Source: Escarpia spicata (Eukaryota; Annelida; Polychaeta; Sabellida; Siboglinidae). From it: DNA of 64,000 nt. Below the pieces are notes generated by a model. The model did no database searches, was not told the DNA's origin, and saw only the letters and a program-made list of their open reading frames with translations. The DNA lies in NCBI GenBank assembly GCA_963995525.1, contig OZ023211.1, positions 906,598-970,597 of the forward strand. Reading direction: 5' to 3'. Positions 24,556 through 37,344 of the stretch are shown in pieces (the first letter of the stretch is position 1; the number at the start of each line of letters is the position of its first letter). The position numbers were made by a program, and so were the translations under genes.

Positions 24556-25536
24556 TATAATGATGAACACGTTGTTGAAGTATAATGATGAACACGTTGT
24601 TGAAGTAAAATGATGAACACGTTGTTGAAGTATAATGATGAACATGTTGCTGAAGTAAAATGATGTACACGTTGTTGAAGTATAATGATGAACACGTTGT
24701 TGAAGTATAATGATGAACACGTTGTTGAAGTAAAATGATGTACACGTTGTTGAAGTATAATGATGAACACGTTGTTGAAGTATAATGATGAACACGTTGT
24801 TGAAGTATAATGATGAACATGTTGCTGAAGTAAAATGATGAACACGTTGCTGAAGTATAATGATGAACACGTTGTTGAAGTAAAATGATGAACACATTGT
24901 TGAAGTATAATGATGAACACGTTGTTGAAGTAAAATGATGAACACGTTGTTGAAGTATAATGATGAACACGTTGTTGAAGTACAATGATGAACACGTTGT
25001 TGAAGTAAAATGATGAACACGTTGTTGAAGTAAAATGATGAACACGTTGTTGAAGTATAATGATGAACACGTTGTTGAAGTATAATGATGAACACGTTGT
25101 TGAAGTATAATGATGAACATGTTGCTGAAGTAAAATAATGAACACGTTGCTGAAGTATAATGATGAACACGTTGTTGAAGTAAAATGATGAACACGTTGT
25201 TGAAGTATAATGATGAACACGTTGTTGAAGTAAAATGATGTACACGTTGTTGAAGTATAATGATGAACACATTGTTGAAGTAAAATGATGTACACGTTGT
25301 TGAAGTATAATGATGAACACGTTGTTGAAGTATAATGATGAACACGTTGTTGAAGTGAAATGATGAACACGTTGTTGAAGTATAATGATGAACACATTGT
25401 TGAAGTATAATGATGAACACGTTGTTGAAGTATAATGATGAACATGTTGTTGAAGTAAAATGATGAACACGTTGTTGAAGTATAACAATGAACACGTTGT
25501 TGAAATATAATGATGAACACGTTGTTGAAGTAAAAT
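24556..25536. repeat. 25-bp minisatellite, about 39 copies, with 300-bp higher-order repeat
   Basis: The unit is tgatgaacacgttgttgaag plus tataa or taaaa. Variant units (aacatgttgc, aacacgttgc) recur 300 bases apart: 24781-24950 matches 25081-25250 almost base for base. All three minus-strand frames are open for over 340 codons because the unit lacks stops; these are not genes. Confidence 0.95.
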
Positions 25537-25599
25537 GTGTTATCAGCTCGTCTGAAGGAAGCTCCACCAAGGAAATAAAAGCAAGAAGTAGTCTAGCAA

Positions 25600-25960
25600 C
25601 ATCAACAAAAACATGACTACAGCAAACAAGATGAAGCTGTTTGACAGGCTGTTTTAACATACAGCTATGAATGCTGAATCTTCCAGACAGAGAGGCGACT
25701 GTAAGCTTATGAGATTAAATGTCTTTGGATGTGTCCAAAAATATCCTACAACCAATGCATTTGAAACCAAACCATCAAAGACATGGTAGGATCCCCCAAC
25801 CAGTGTAGGATACAGTTAAAAGAAGACAATTACATTGGTATCACCATAGCGGCTTTGCTGAAGACATTCTAATGTGAAAGGACGAAGACCCGAGGAAGAC
25901 CAAGACAAATGTGGCTAAGTGACATCAAAGAATGGATTTTTCATCATTCAACAAATGTTT
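25600..25960 (+). pseudogene. LINE C-terminal remnant
   Basis: Broken plus-strand frames read TYSYECWIFQTERRL and AYEIK, then near 25885-25935 TRGRPRQMWLSDIKEW. These match the LINE tail pattern YGCESWTL...FEMKC...RGRPxxxWxDNIKEW. Frameshifts and stops show it is dead. The 5' part is missing; it directly follows the 25-bp array. Confidence 0.6.
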
Positions 25961-26030
25961 TGATAAAGATATCTTCGCACAACTTTATTTAAAATTACGT
26001 TCCATTTTTCACAGCATTCTAATAAAGAAA

Positions 26031-26900
26031 CATGACCAGCAGGTCCTGGCAGGACACAGAGGAGTGCTGACCACCAGCAGGCCCTGGCAGGACACATAAT
26101 AAATTATGAGTGCTGACCACCAGCAGACCCTGGCAGGACACAGATGAGTGCTGACCACCAGCAGGCCCTGGCAGGACACATACGAGTGCTGACCACCAGC
26201 AGACCCTGGCAGGACACAGATGCGTGCTGACCACCAGCAGACCCTGGCAGGACACAGATGAGTGCTGACCACCAGCAGACCCTGGCAGTACACATACGAG
26301 TGCTGACCACCAGCAGACCCTGGCAGGACACATATGAGTGCTGACCACCAGCAGACCCTGGCAGGACACAGATGAGTGCTGACCACCAGCAGACCCTGGC
26401 AGGACACATACGAGTGCTGACCACCAGCAGACCCTGGCAGGACACAGATGAGTGCTGACCACCAGCAGGCCCTGGCAGGACACATACGAGTGTTGACCAC
26501 CAGCAGACCCTGGCAGGACACAGAGGAGTGCTGACCACCAGCAGGCCCTGGCAGGACACATATGAGTGCTGACCACCAGCAGACCCTGGCAGGACACAGA
26601 TGAGTGCTGACCACCAGCAGACCCTGGCAGGACACATGAGTGCTGACCACCAGCAGGCCCTGGCAGGACACATACGAGTGCTGACCACCAGCAGACCCTG
26701 GCAGGACACAAAGGAGTGCTGACCACCAGCAGGCCCTGGCAGGACACATACGAGTGCTGACCACCAGCAGACCCTGGCAGGACACAGAGGAGTGCTGAGC
26801 ACCAGCAGGCCCTGGCAGGACACAGATGAATGCTGACTACCAGCAGGCGAGACCCTGGCAGGACAGAGATGAGTGCTGACTATCAGCAGGCGAGACCCTG
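26031..26900. repeat. 38-bp minisatellite, about 22 copies
   Basis: The unit contains gagtgctgaccaccagcaga and ccctggcaggacacag; spacing is 38 bases. The last copies carry an extra caggcgaga. Minus-strand frames of about 240-258 codons (repeating LLVVST / GSAGGQHS / CPARVCWWSA) are by-products of a stop-free unit. Confidence 0.95.
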
Positions 26901-27419
26901 GCAGAAGAAAGAGGAGACAATGGATGGATCGTCTCTGAGAGGCTCTTCATGGGCAAACAGCAGGTCACTTGACATCTGAGTTATGTGTGATGTGCTGTGC
27001 GTGGTCGCACTGAAGTGGTCACTTCTAAATCACAGATTGCGCTACTTATCACCGTTGTACACGCTGGTGGTGTGGGCAGGAGTGGGCTCTCAATGCACAC
27101 CGGTCATTGTTCAGCGGCGGCGCGGCGGCACACAAGTGTGGTGTTGAGATAACGACAGGCGGCTGATGCAGGCGTTGACCACTGAGACATGACACATCAA
27201 TCGAGACTCGGAAGCAGAGAAGTCATCCATGCTCGCATCACTCAGTGCAACGACACACAGAATCAGCTCCGGTGTAGAATCGCACACACATAACAAGAGA
27301 ATCACGGGCTAGCGCAATCACGGACGGCATTAAAACTACTGGTCAATGGTCAGAGATATGTGATAAGATAAACAGGAAGTACAAAGGATATGACAGGTCA
27401 CTGGTCAAAGATAGAATCA
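26901..27419. other. Unique stretch, nothing recognised
   Basis: CpG-containing sequence around 27110-27330 (cagcggcggcgcggcggcac). No coding similarity was recognised. Confidence 0.4.
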
Positions 27420-27790
27420 ATCAATTCACTTTATTGTCCTAGGAAGGATATTTGTTTTACAGATCATGATCTCATAAAAATCTAATGTGAGAGACAGACA
27501 CGTTAGATGTGTTTATACACGTATGTAAAGTATAAATCTAATCAAAGCAGAGCACAATTATCAATATCACTGGTTCAACATTCTGATTGCCATAGGCACA
27601 ATGCTCTTGTTGTACCGAACTTTCTTGCATTTCAAGCACTGAAACCTCCGACCAGATGGAAGAACACAGAGATGAGATATACAGAAATAAAAAAGGTCTT
27701 GCTTGCATCTGAATTTAGCATAACGGTGAACAGACTGGATGGCAGACCTGGTTTACTTTACTTATGTGTTGCTAGTTTGTAGATCTACAC
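27420..27790 (-). mobile_element. Truncated LINE 3' end
   Basis: On the minus strand the frame near 27570-27665 reads LPSGRRFQCLKCKKVRYNKS followed by IVPMAIRMLNQ. This matches the conserved LINE tail (SGRRxxxxxCxTxRxxNSFVPxAIxLLN). The 3' UTR ends in acaataaagtgaattgattg at about 27420-27440. The upstream reverse transcriptase is absent. Confidence 0.65.
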
Positions 27791-28289
27791 GTTCTTTAAT
27801 GTAAAACTGGTTTGTTTTACTTATTTTCCTTCACTTCAAAAAGGTCCACTTTTGTGGTGGAGAAGTCTTCTGAAACAGTGAAACTGCCTACACTGTGTTG
27901 TCTTCTGGAGTTAGGAATCAGGAAATGTCTGTCCCATTTACATCATTTATATAGAAAAATATTGATTATAATTTCAGTTATACTATAAGTCTCCATAACA
28001 AATATTTGATGAAGATTATGTAAATTTGAGCAGTTGTTTGCAATGCTATGCATGTTTTCTACTAAAACAATAGAGCAGAGAAATCATGCAGGAACAGAAA
28101 TGGAGAAGAATCTTCTGGAGCAGTGGTGGTGGATGGACAACTGGAGTAGTTCAGCAGAAGTTCTCTTGGAGCATTGACCAGAAAAACCCTACTGAAACAG
28201 TGATGTAGTAGAGCAGCATGGAGCCCAAATCCTGGAGGAGTGATGGAGAGAACTCTTCCGGCGTCAAAGAAGTGGAAACTTTTTGCAGA
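27791..28289. other. Intronic stretch, nothing recognised
   Basis: AT-rich. The last 200 bases already contain ggagcag/tctggagcag words, a degenerate lead-in to the array at 28290. Confidence 0.4.
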
Positions 28290-28735
28290 AATGATGAAGC
28301 AGAACCCACCGGAGCAGACAAAACCTTCCAACATCACCGGGAAGGAAAACCTCCTGGAGCAGACAAAGAACCTCCCAACATCAACAGGAAGGAAACCTCT
28401 TGGAGCAGACAAAACCTCCCAACATGACCGGGAAGGAAAACCTCCTGGAGCAGACATAGAACCTCCCAACATCACCAGGAAGGAAAACCTCCTGGAGCAG
28501 ACATAGAACCTCCCAACATCACAAGGAAGGAAAACCTCCTGGTGCAGACATAGAAACTCCCAACATCACCAGGAATTAAACCTCTCGGAGCAGACAAAAC
28601 CTCCCAACATCACCGTGAATAAAAACCTCCCGGAGCAGACATAGAACCTCCCAACATCATTGGGAAGGAAACCTCCTAGAGCAAACATAGAACCTCCCAA
28701 AATAACTGGGAAGGAAAACCTCCCGGAGCAGAAGG
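28290..28735. repeat. 47-bp minisatellite, about 9 copies
   Basis: The unit contains acctcctggagcagacatag and aacctcccaacatcaccagg; spacing is 47 bases in the centre (28441 to 28488), with degenerate edges. Confidence 0.92.
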
Positions 28736-28819
28736 AAGCATCCTAGAGCCACAGTGAGCCTGGTGTTGTGGAGCTGATGGAGCAGGTCTGGTGGAGATAA
28801 CTGAGACAGAGGCGGCGGC

Positions 28820-29290
28820 ATGAGGCGGAAAATACAATGCAAATCAAGTCCATTACTGGGTGCGTCGTTTGCCATACATCCTGTGTGCAGTGGAGCTGAC
28901 GTTCTCGCCCGTCGACCCGCATACCAATGGCGCACGCAAATGGAACACGGTGGCAAGCAACATTGCCATAAACAAAAGAAATCAGGCAAATGTGCCAAGT
29001 CCCCGACATGTTATACCCGCCATCTAATCACGCCGCGCAAATTAGCATATTGGTAATTGGTGCGTACGGTTTCCTCCAATTATTGGATTATAGTTCGAAA
29101 TTAAATTTCACGTCAAACTATTACCGCCGGATAGAGTGAACCTTTCATCTCGTCGCGAAATGGAATAATATCATTTGTTCTGAGCGAATGCAATTTGCTG
29201 GTTCAAGTGGGAAGACGAGGCAATATTTAAAATGCGGTAATGGATATGCTTTCAGTGCGCAAACATATTATTTCTGTTAGTTTGTCAGAT
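28820..29290. other. Unique CpG-bearing stretch rich in ATTA cores, candidate enhancer
   Basis: Non-repetitive sequence with many CpGs and homeodomain-type cores (gcaaattagcatattggtaa, ccaattattggattatag). It stands out from flanking repeats. Enhancer function is inference. Confidence 0.35.
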
Positions 29291-29815
29291 TCTGCGGCAG
29301 GAACTGTAATTGTGTTCGGATAACTGTAATTGTGTTCGGATGCATATGATAATTGAAGACAACACCTGTTATTTTTCTCTAAAATTTTATAAGTTGATAT
29401 TTTAACTTTGTTCCGTAACTGGCTGGATTTTATTACACGTCTTGGATTTATTTCGACAGTTTTTGTCAGCTTAATTTTTTAATATATGAAATATAAATTA
29501 AAGAACAACAGCAGTTTGTGCACCATAAAATAAATTGCAATCCTGAGCAAGTATAAAAACTTTACTCTCAAACCTAGTTCACTATTTTAAAGTAACTGAA
29601 TATCATATAATAAGAATGCATCCAATTTGTAAAAGACTTACCGATGTAACAGAAAGTATATAGTTCTAATTTGTTAAACATTCTGTTGGTGCAATGAAGT
29701 ATTTGAGGTAATATTAGGGTAATATTCATTTATATTCAATGTGATAGGTATATGAAAATGTTACACAATAACTTCCGCTGACATCAAGGTTGACTTAGTA
29801 ACCTTAGTAACTCAG
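29291..29815. other. AT-rich intronic stretch
   Basis: A 20-base tandem duplication of aactgtaattgtgttcggat occurs at about 29304-29341. Nothing else is recognised. Confidence 0.5.
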
Positions 29816-29819
29816 GATT

Positions 29820-30210
29820 TTTAACAAGATTTAACAAGATTGCCATCCAAAAAATTAACTCTAGATGGCAGGTGGACAAGGAAGCCTTTTGGCTTATCTA
29901 GAGTCCAATACTTTTTATCTATGTATATCCCGCCCTTTTAAGGTATGTGTCAATTTTATTTTTAATCATATTCATGCTACTAGCACCAACACAATCAGGA
30001 TATAATCTGTTCCATTCATTTACAATCCTTTGTGAGAATGAGAACTTTCTTACATCTAATCTACACTGCTCCTTTGCTAATGTAACGTCATGTCCTCTGG
30101 TCCTTCTATCTTTCTTAACTGAGAAAAAAATATTTCTATCAATATTTTCATAACCATTCAATATTTTAAACACTTCATATTCACTCTTCAGGAGTAAGTG
30201 GTACAATACC
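29820..30210 (-). pseudogene. 5'-truncated copy of the same LINE family as 45980-47720
   Basis: The minus-strand frame 29919-30206 encodes EVFKILNGYENIDRNIFFSV and later QCRLDVRKFSFSQRIVNEWN, the domain after the reverse transcriptase in CR1/L2-like LINEs. The 3' UTR (ccttttggcttatctagagt) and the aacaagatttaacaagattg tail match the copy at 45980-46120. The copy is truncated at about 30210. Confidence 0.8.
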
Positions 30211-33200
30211 TAATCATTGTTTAGCATAAAAGCATATGAAATGTTTACATAGACAGACTCTATATTCTAATTCGAACACTGTGAATCACAGTTTGTTTAT
30301 GCAATTTGACAGTTATCTGTTCAATTTGAATATTTCAACTAGAATATCTAGATCATATTTTGTCCTGAATGGCAGAATTAGATATGAACAGATAACAGTT
30401 TATTACATTAAAAATATAGGTTAATTGTTAAAACATAAAGATGTTACACAGATTTGTGTATACTCATAATACTACATTTATAATTGATTTTACAATAAAC
30501 ATGATCAAAATGTGTGCCTTTAATTTACTGTACTACAACAAAATTAATAGAACTGCAGAAGAAGTTTTCTTTAGTCAAGTTCCATTTCTTCGAGTATTCC
30601 AAATTAATTCCGACATTTAAATACATGAATAGGTAACAGTGCATAACCACTTTCATAATACATCAATATTCATGCATGCTTTGTCACGGAGAACCATTAA
30701 TTTGTTGAAAACAAGTACTGCAGTAAAAACTCTGAGTTATGCAAACAATGCCTGTGATCACAGGTCTTGAAACAACATGGCGCTTTCACAGGCGAGTAAA
30801 TTCAAAGAAAGCCTCACTGTTTGTCTCTGCATTCAAGGGGCTACTACTTAAAACATTCTATGCCCTGCTGTTGTTGTTGCTGCTTGAGTTATGACTACCC
30901 AGTGACTGTATCAAAGCATCATGCAAGAAGGCCTAAATATATACAATAACACGCAGGTGTTGACTTTACAACTAGTTGTCAACAATGGCTTGACAACAGC
31001 ACCACACATGTAGATGGACACTTGACAAGAAAGACGAACAATAAGAGAAAAATCCCCAGATGGCAAATGGACATGGCAGCTTCTGGCTCTTGAAGACTGC
31101 ATGGTTATCCATTTATAACAGATGATATTTGTAAATTTGTTTTTAAACATATTCACTCTGCTGGAAAGTTGAATGAACTAATCAAAGTTTGCTTGAAGGG
31201 AAACAGAAGGCAACTGTTTGATCCTGTGCATCCAAGAGTTGATCAAAACTAACCATTTGCAACTACAATGTAGAATATTATGCCAGTAGTTTACTAGAAG
31301 AACCTTGTTGGAGACACAGAATATAAGTTGTACAGAGAGTGTCGTTTTGACAGAAAGCCTAAAGTCATGCGTGTCTAATCATTCCAGTTCGCCGGTCACT
31401 AAACTGGGGATACTCTCTAGTCTTGTTTACGATGCTCCCTAACCCATATATTTTAACCAACCATTTTTACCTTTTGTACTAATATTTTCTCAGGTAATTA
31501 TGCAACTTTCAAATGTGCTTTAATTGTAAATAAAAAAAATCATATCATGAATGAATGAAGGTTTATTCAACATACAACATAACACAGGCACAGTACGGTG
31601 TGCTGCTGCTGCTGCTGCTGCTGCTGCTGAAAGGACATAGCTGAAGTCATTGAGTTATATGTTGCTATGCCCTTCTCAAACTAAAAACTGAATAAATACA
31701 ATATGAATTATAAATAAATTACAAAATAATATTCACAATTCAAGTATAAACTTGTTACCAAAGTGCTTGTTTTACTAATACATGGGTTTAACTAATCATA
31801 TTCAATTAACAATTCACAAATATGTAGAAAGTAATGACAACTTGAATGCTTTTTAAATTGTGTTAAAATTGGAAGCTGAGTCAATTTATTTGCTAAATTG
31901 TTCCACGATTTTTATACCCTCGATGGTGGGTGACAGTAATAATAATTACACAGTAATAATCTTATTATTAAAACAAAATAAATTTGTGTGCACCCTTTCA
32001 ACACTAAACTTTGGTTGTTTGCCTCTTTTAACGACACTGTACTTTAATTATTTTCACAATTAAAAAATCACTACACATTACAGTAACTTTATCTGCCACA
32101 ATAACTTTATACTTGTATTCAATAAAAATGCAATGCAAATATGCAACTCGTATGTGACTATGACACCAAACATGCAAGCACTTATTTCCTTTGAAGTCCT
32201 TAGACAAAATCGCAAACTAACATGGCACTGTTATAAATAAAACATTATCATCATCATCATTGTGCAGCCGTAGTATCCCGTGGTTAGGCGAACGCATCAG
32301 CATGTCAATTCCAAAACATTATGGTATATATTAATTATAACTTAACGAAAGCTGGTATCATGTGTAAGTAAGAAACCAGAACCTCTAATGTGTTCAGGTG
32401 TGGAGCAATGGTAAGATTCCCCATTTGTCCACTCTTTCCATCTCTCTGTCCCTGTCCACCTCCCTCCCTCACCCCCTCTTTATTGCCCTCCAAGTGAATA
32501 ACCCCCCAAGAACTCACACAAGTCTCATGTACATGCACTCACTCAATCACTAACACACTGACAGCTTGCAAAATGGTGATCTCTTTTAAAAACAATTTAC
32601 ACATTGTGAGTCCCATGGGCAGATCTAGGATTTCATCAATGGTTGGGTGCAGATACCCTGCACCCTTCTTTAAAACCAACAATGTCCAACTGTACCCCCT
32701 CGAGGCTCAACGAAAATCTCCAACTGCACCCTCACCCCCAACAAAACCCCATTGATGATCTTTTCAAGCAAAACAAGGGGGCAGATGCCTACTATGCCCC
32801 TCGTTATTTGCACCTGAGTCCATGGCAATAAAACAGTGCTTAGATCCACATAGTCACCTCATGTTAAAGACACATCACCTGAGGGCTTCTGATAGTTAAT
32901 GTACTCAATTAAACAGTGCTGAATTTAATACATCCTGCGGTTCCATTTGTGTGTTGAATTACTGTCGACACTACACATTGTATGCGTTATATAACCAGTG
33001 CCATTTATCACAACAGAAAGTTTCAACTAAAGATATTCCCCGCCTTCTCAGTACCCATACTTGTCAGCCTATTATTGGAATAACCACATTCTTTAGGAAA
33101 TCTTTATTACGCAACACTAAGGAATTAAACATTGTCATAATGTGTAGAAAACAGGATAATTTCCATATATATATATATTATCGTGCTGGTTTTTATTTTA

Positions 33201-35100
33201 ACTGTTTTTGTATTTACGAATGACCGAAAACACAAAAGTGTGAGTTCTGTTTTTATGAACAATCAAAATGTGAGGAAATGTCTACAGATGATAGTGATAC
33301 TATACAGCCATTGTAAACTGTCAGGCCATTTTACTTTTCACACTCACTTACATCAATCCGCATTATGCTGTATATGAATGAAATGTAATTGTGCCACAGC
33401 CCTGTAATAAAAAGAAGCTGCTTACAAAAGGAGACAATTTTGCGTGGTCGCCAGTTCTGGGGCCACTTTCCCCAGTACAATACCGTGCATCCACAACCAA
33501 GTTTTTGATAAAATAATTACAGTAATTTTGCGGCCAGGTGCGGTTCTATGCGACATACACGTCAACGATCCATCATGTGCATAGACAGCCGTGTGTCAAA
33601 CAACAACTCTGCGAGATTGGTATGACAGGGCCACCAATGGTTACTCAGTCACAACGCCTGATTCAGGTGTTTATTTCCACAAAAACTCCACTAGATGGAT
33701 GGTAAGGAATCAAACCTTGCATATGAAGATCGATCAACTGTCACGCGAATCTAACAGCAGGACACAATGCACACTAACTTGATGACGATGCCCCACCATA
33801 GCAGATATGCAAAAAGTGACCTCGGCACAAAAAACACGGACACATTTGTGAAGTATGGGTTAGTGCAAGACTTCATGTTCTAACAATGGCAACTGCCACC
33901 GTCAAGACAGCGTACAACTATTCGTCATCATAATGTCATAGAATTTGTAATTATCGCACAATATACTCGATAATAAAGTTTGCTCTTGAGAGCAAGTGCT
34001 TGTCAATAAGGCTTCTCAGAGTGCGTGATTGCAGAAAATTAAAGTGGCAATATATGATTTCATTTTTGTAAGTGCATGTTCACAAATTTCACATTATTAA
34101 TGCAACGGAACATTAAAGAAAGGCAATACCGGTATAACTGAGTTAACATTACACAATGACTAATTGTAAAACAAAAGTTGATAATGTTTTTCTTTAAGCT
34201 GACTTAATTTATTTGCATAGTGCCCACCAACAGCTTCTGTAAACCGACACCATCTGATCGTATCTTTATATTAACTAAACATTAATACTTTTATTATTTC
34301 AACAATGCCTGAACATATTTCTTTTTTATTTCTTTTAATGTTGTCTTGACATGGTTTTTAAATTATGTTATGATTATTGACAATCAAAACAACAAATGTT
34401 CTGCACATTTGAGCAGTTTTAATAAAGCTTCTATAAAATATGTATGACATATTTATTGATATTCTCAGAAATGATTCCTTTATGTTCCAGTTGTTATCAC
34501 GCTCTAAATTCCACATAAGCACAAACTCAACCTGTGGTGAAAGCACCAAATTACGACTTTGTTTACGCGACAATTTAATGGCCGCATTTTCGTTTCCCAT
34601 CCGTCATGCCAAGATCTTGAAATGACACAAAATGCAAAGTATAATCTCAAAATACATTAACTGGCATCAGACAATCTCTGCCGTGGCTTGCCACATCTGC
34701 AAGCTTGAGCGGCCAGAGCAGAAACCACCTAATTGATGACAAACGTGAAATATTGGCATGTTGCTCTTTAATAAATGCAACACTGAAAAAGGGATTTATC
34801 TACAAGCCTCTTATCAGTCGTAAATTCTATTCTCATTGACGCGCGTGTAAAAATGTAAACAGCAGGTAGGAAAGCTGGTGCAATCTTTTCCATAAACTAC
34901 CGGCGGCCAGACACACCAACTGAGATGGTGTATCAAACACAATACAGTACTCGTTTAATTGTATTCAAGCCCATAATTTACACTTTACAAACATACAGGG
35001 ATACATCAGCTGCATTGTCATCTATACACATGTGAACATAAACAAATCATTATTTATTTGAGAATACAACTTAAAAACATTATAAAATTATATATTGCAG
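30211..35100. other. Intronic stretch, mainly AT-rich, a few remnants
   Basis: Positions 31055-31165 resemble an older copy of the LINE 3' end seen at 29820 and 45980 (agatggcaaatggacatggc; gtttttaaacatattcactc). 31605-31629 is a short CTG run. 33165-33180 is a TA run. 33420-34040 and 34640-34920 are unique with CpGs (gacgcgcgtgtaaaaatgta) and may be non-coding elements. No exon was recognised. Confidence 0.4.
31605..31629. repeat. (CTG)n microsatellite
   Basis: About eight to nine uninterrupted copies of ctg on the plus strand. Confidence 0.95.
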
Positions 35101-35148
35101 TAATTATATATAAATTAATTTTTATTATGGTATATATATATATATATA

Positions 35149-36404
35149 CCATAATAAAAATAAAAATTTTCATGAATTTGATTAACATGTAATTTTAGTA
35201 TATATATATATATATATATATATGTACTTTTAGTATATATATATATATATCCCTCTCGTGGTCAGAACGCCCGAATCAACCCGAGTATGCCTCACGGCCA
35301 GAACGCCTGAATCAACCCGAATACAGGGGCACATTTAAACTGGTACCGCGAAACAGTGTCATCCAATAACGGTATATATAATAATATTGAAGTTTCACTG
35401 GGAAGCATCAAAAGTGAGATATGATGGTGATTTCAGTGACTAAATGGTGCCAACCACCAAGCGGTTTTGTAGTCGAACGCAGCGACACACAATTTCCAGT
35501 CCCTCTTTTACGCCACGCAGTGAATATTTTAATGGTGATTTTCAGCCAATGAGATTCAAGTTTAACATTTGCTGCGGGCATAAACATGGAAGCACCCAGG
35601 AATTATTCCAAAACACGCGTCCGCAGGCGATTTCTACGATTAAATGCTAACTTTTGAGCGGTCTATTTTGTTGTAAAAAAACAAATAATGCACCGCGCAA
35701 CGAAGCGGGTGGTGTTTTTTAGCTTTGTTGTAATTCTCGACATTGTCATTATGTCGAACTCCAGTAATTCGGACTTTGATGGGATTTTCGAATCGAGTTT
35801 ATAACGAATGCTGCCATCGAAGGGGAATGTTTTGTACTATGATTACGCATTTTAAATATAACACAAACTTAATAGTTCAGATGGGATGACGGCTATGATC
35901 ACAAAGAACGCCATTTTGTATAAAATCTTGATAATACATGCACTCTGAAAAAATGAAATTATTTCAGTTTTATTTACCATAGACATTTAATTAGTTTTCC
36001 ATTCTGTAGCATAGTAATTTATGAACATTTCATACACAGCATGCAACCGCTAATTATTAATGAAAAATATAAAAAAAAATTAATTGTTGAAAAGTATTTT
36101 ATTTTGGTCAAATTTTAGCAATTCATATTTGGGTAATAAATTGACATATATGTCACATACTTGGCTAGTTACACCAGGAATTAGTTCTTCAAATGTAGTG
36201 AAAATTTTACTTGAGTCGGATCCAAAATTATTTATTTATTTGCATTCATGCAACCCGAGTATATCACATGATTCACTCACAGCACATTCTCTCGATTTAA
36301 TAGGATTCAATAACAGGCACATATTTGCATTAATCTGGCCTTGAGGGATATATACTAAAATTACATGTTAATCAAATTCATGAAAAATTTAATTTTTATT
36401 ATGG
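35149..36404. mobile_element. Hairpin MITE (56-bp arms) split by an insertion
   Basis: The left arm begins ccataataaaaataaaa at 35149 and continues through catgaatttgattaacatgt to ttttagtatata. The right arm (36349-36404) is its reverse complement with very few differences. The TA-rich centre is expanded and carries the insertion at 35251-36347. A further half copy (ttaatttttattatgg) lies just outside at 35115-35130, separated by (TA)9, forming a perfect palindrome across the junction. Confidence 0.75.
35251..36347. mobile_element. 1.1-kb element with CCCTC...GAGGG ends inside the hairpin MITE
   Basis: The element starts ccctctcgtggtcaga and ends tctggccttgaggg, an imperfect inverted repeat, and is flanked on both sides by (TA)n. 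A subterminal direct repeat (cagaacgcccgaatcaaccc / cagaacgcctgaatcaaccc) lies at its left end. A short frame after 35751 reads MSNSSNSDFDGIFESSL, Ser/Asp-rich, then stops. CCCT ends recall piggyBac-type elements, but the TTAA target duplication is not seen, so class is open. Confidence 0.45.
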
Positions 36405-36416
36405 TCCAAGGAGACT

Positions 36417-36475
36417 AACACACGCACGCACGCCCGCCCGCCCGCCCGCCCGCCCGCCCGCCCGCACGCACACAC
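36417..36475. repeat. (CACG)n-(CCCG)n-(CA)n microsatellite
   Basis: About eight tandem cccg units are flanked by cgca units. The minus strand, which is the sense strand of the host gene, reads (GGGC)n. Confidence 0.95.
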
Positions 36476-36479
36476 ATAT

Positions 36480-37344
36480 AATAATAAGATATATAGATTA
36501 AGACAAACATTGGTCAGTATTATGATCATTCAATTGTAACCTCATACATTAAATACATATGGAAGACAGTTAATTTTCTACGGTGAACCCTTTTTATTTG
36601 TTACAAAATTAGCGTGATATCATGCTTGGTCAGTGATTAACATATTTTGTAGTTCTGGTCCATCAAAGGCTATTATTTGTGTGTCTGTTCACAATTTCAC
36701 ATATACGATTTGGACCAGCAACAATGCAACAAAACCATTAAAATGTGAGAAAGTGAACACAGTTATATGAACAGCAACACACACAATTTATGTTTATCAG
36801 ACAAGAGTTCATTGACACAAAGACTATTATTCCATTTCGTTATTGCGTTTCCTGACAACAAAATGCTAAAACAGTCAGAGCAAATCATCTTGTGTTGAGA
36901 GTGATTAAAGTCAAGGAAATGTGGTGACGCGTCATTGCCGTCACTTGGTGTCACCTGCATTCCGCTTCACTGGTTCTATTTCCTCGAAGCTATAAACCTG
37001 CATTTTCACTGTCGTTAACGCCGTAATGCATCATACTCTCAAATAAAAACTTGGATGTAATTTGCAATTAATAAGTCACTACCAGGGGCATATGTCTGTG
37101 TGCAACAGATAAATTGCCAGTTACAGATAAAATATGCACAGATAAAACGAAACTGCAAACAAACGGAAGATGTATGAAATGACGGAGTGTTATATCTAAT
37201 CATTTAGGCAGATATTACAGTTATGTGTTTTGTCATGGCCGTAACTAACTGATGGGGTTGACAGTAATCTCAGCAAAATGCACCACTACCATTTATGCTA
37301 AAATGAATAAAATTCCTATTACCTAATAACAGAAGATGAGAGTG
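36480..37344. other. Unique intronic stretch
   Basis: No repeat or exon was recognised. 36920-36960 contains gtgacgcgtcattgccgtca and ggtgtcacc words. Confidence 0.5.

Noticed and set aside
24387..25660. Three overlapping minus-strand open frames of 341-381 codons
   Set aside because: They run through a 25-bp repeat that lacks stop codons in any minus frame; the peptides are the same repeat read in three phases.
26009..26823. Three overlapping minus-strand frames of about 240-258 codons
   Set aside because: By-product of a stop-free 38-bp minisatellite.
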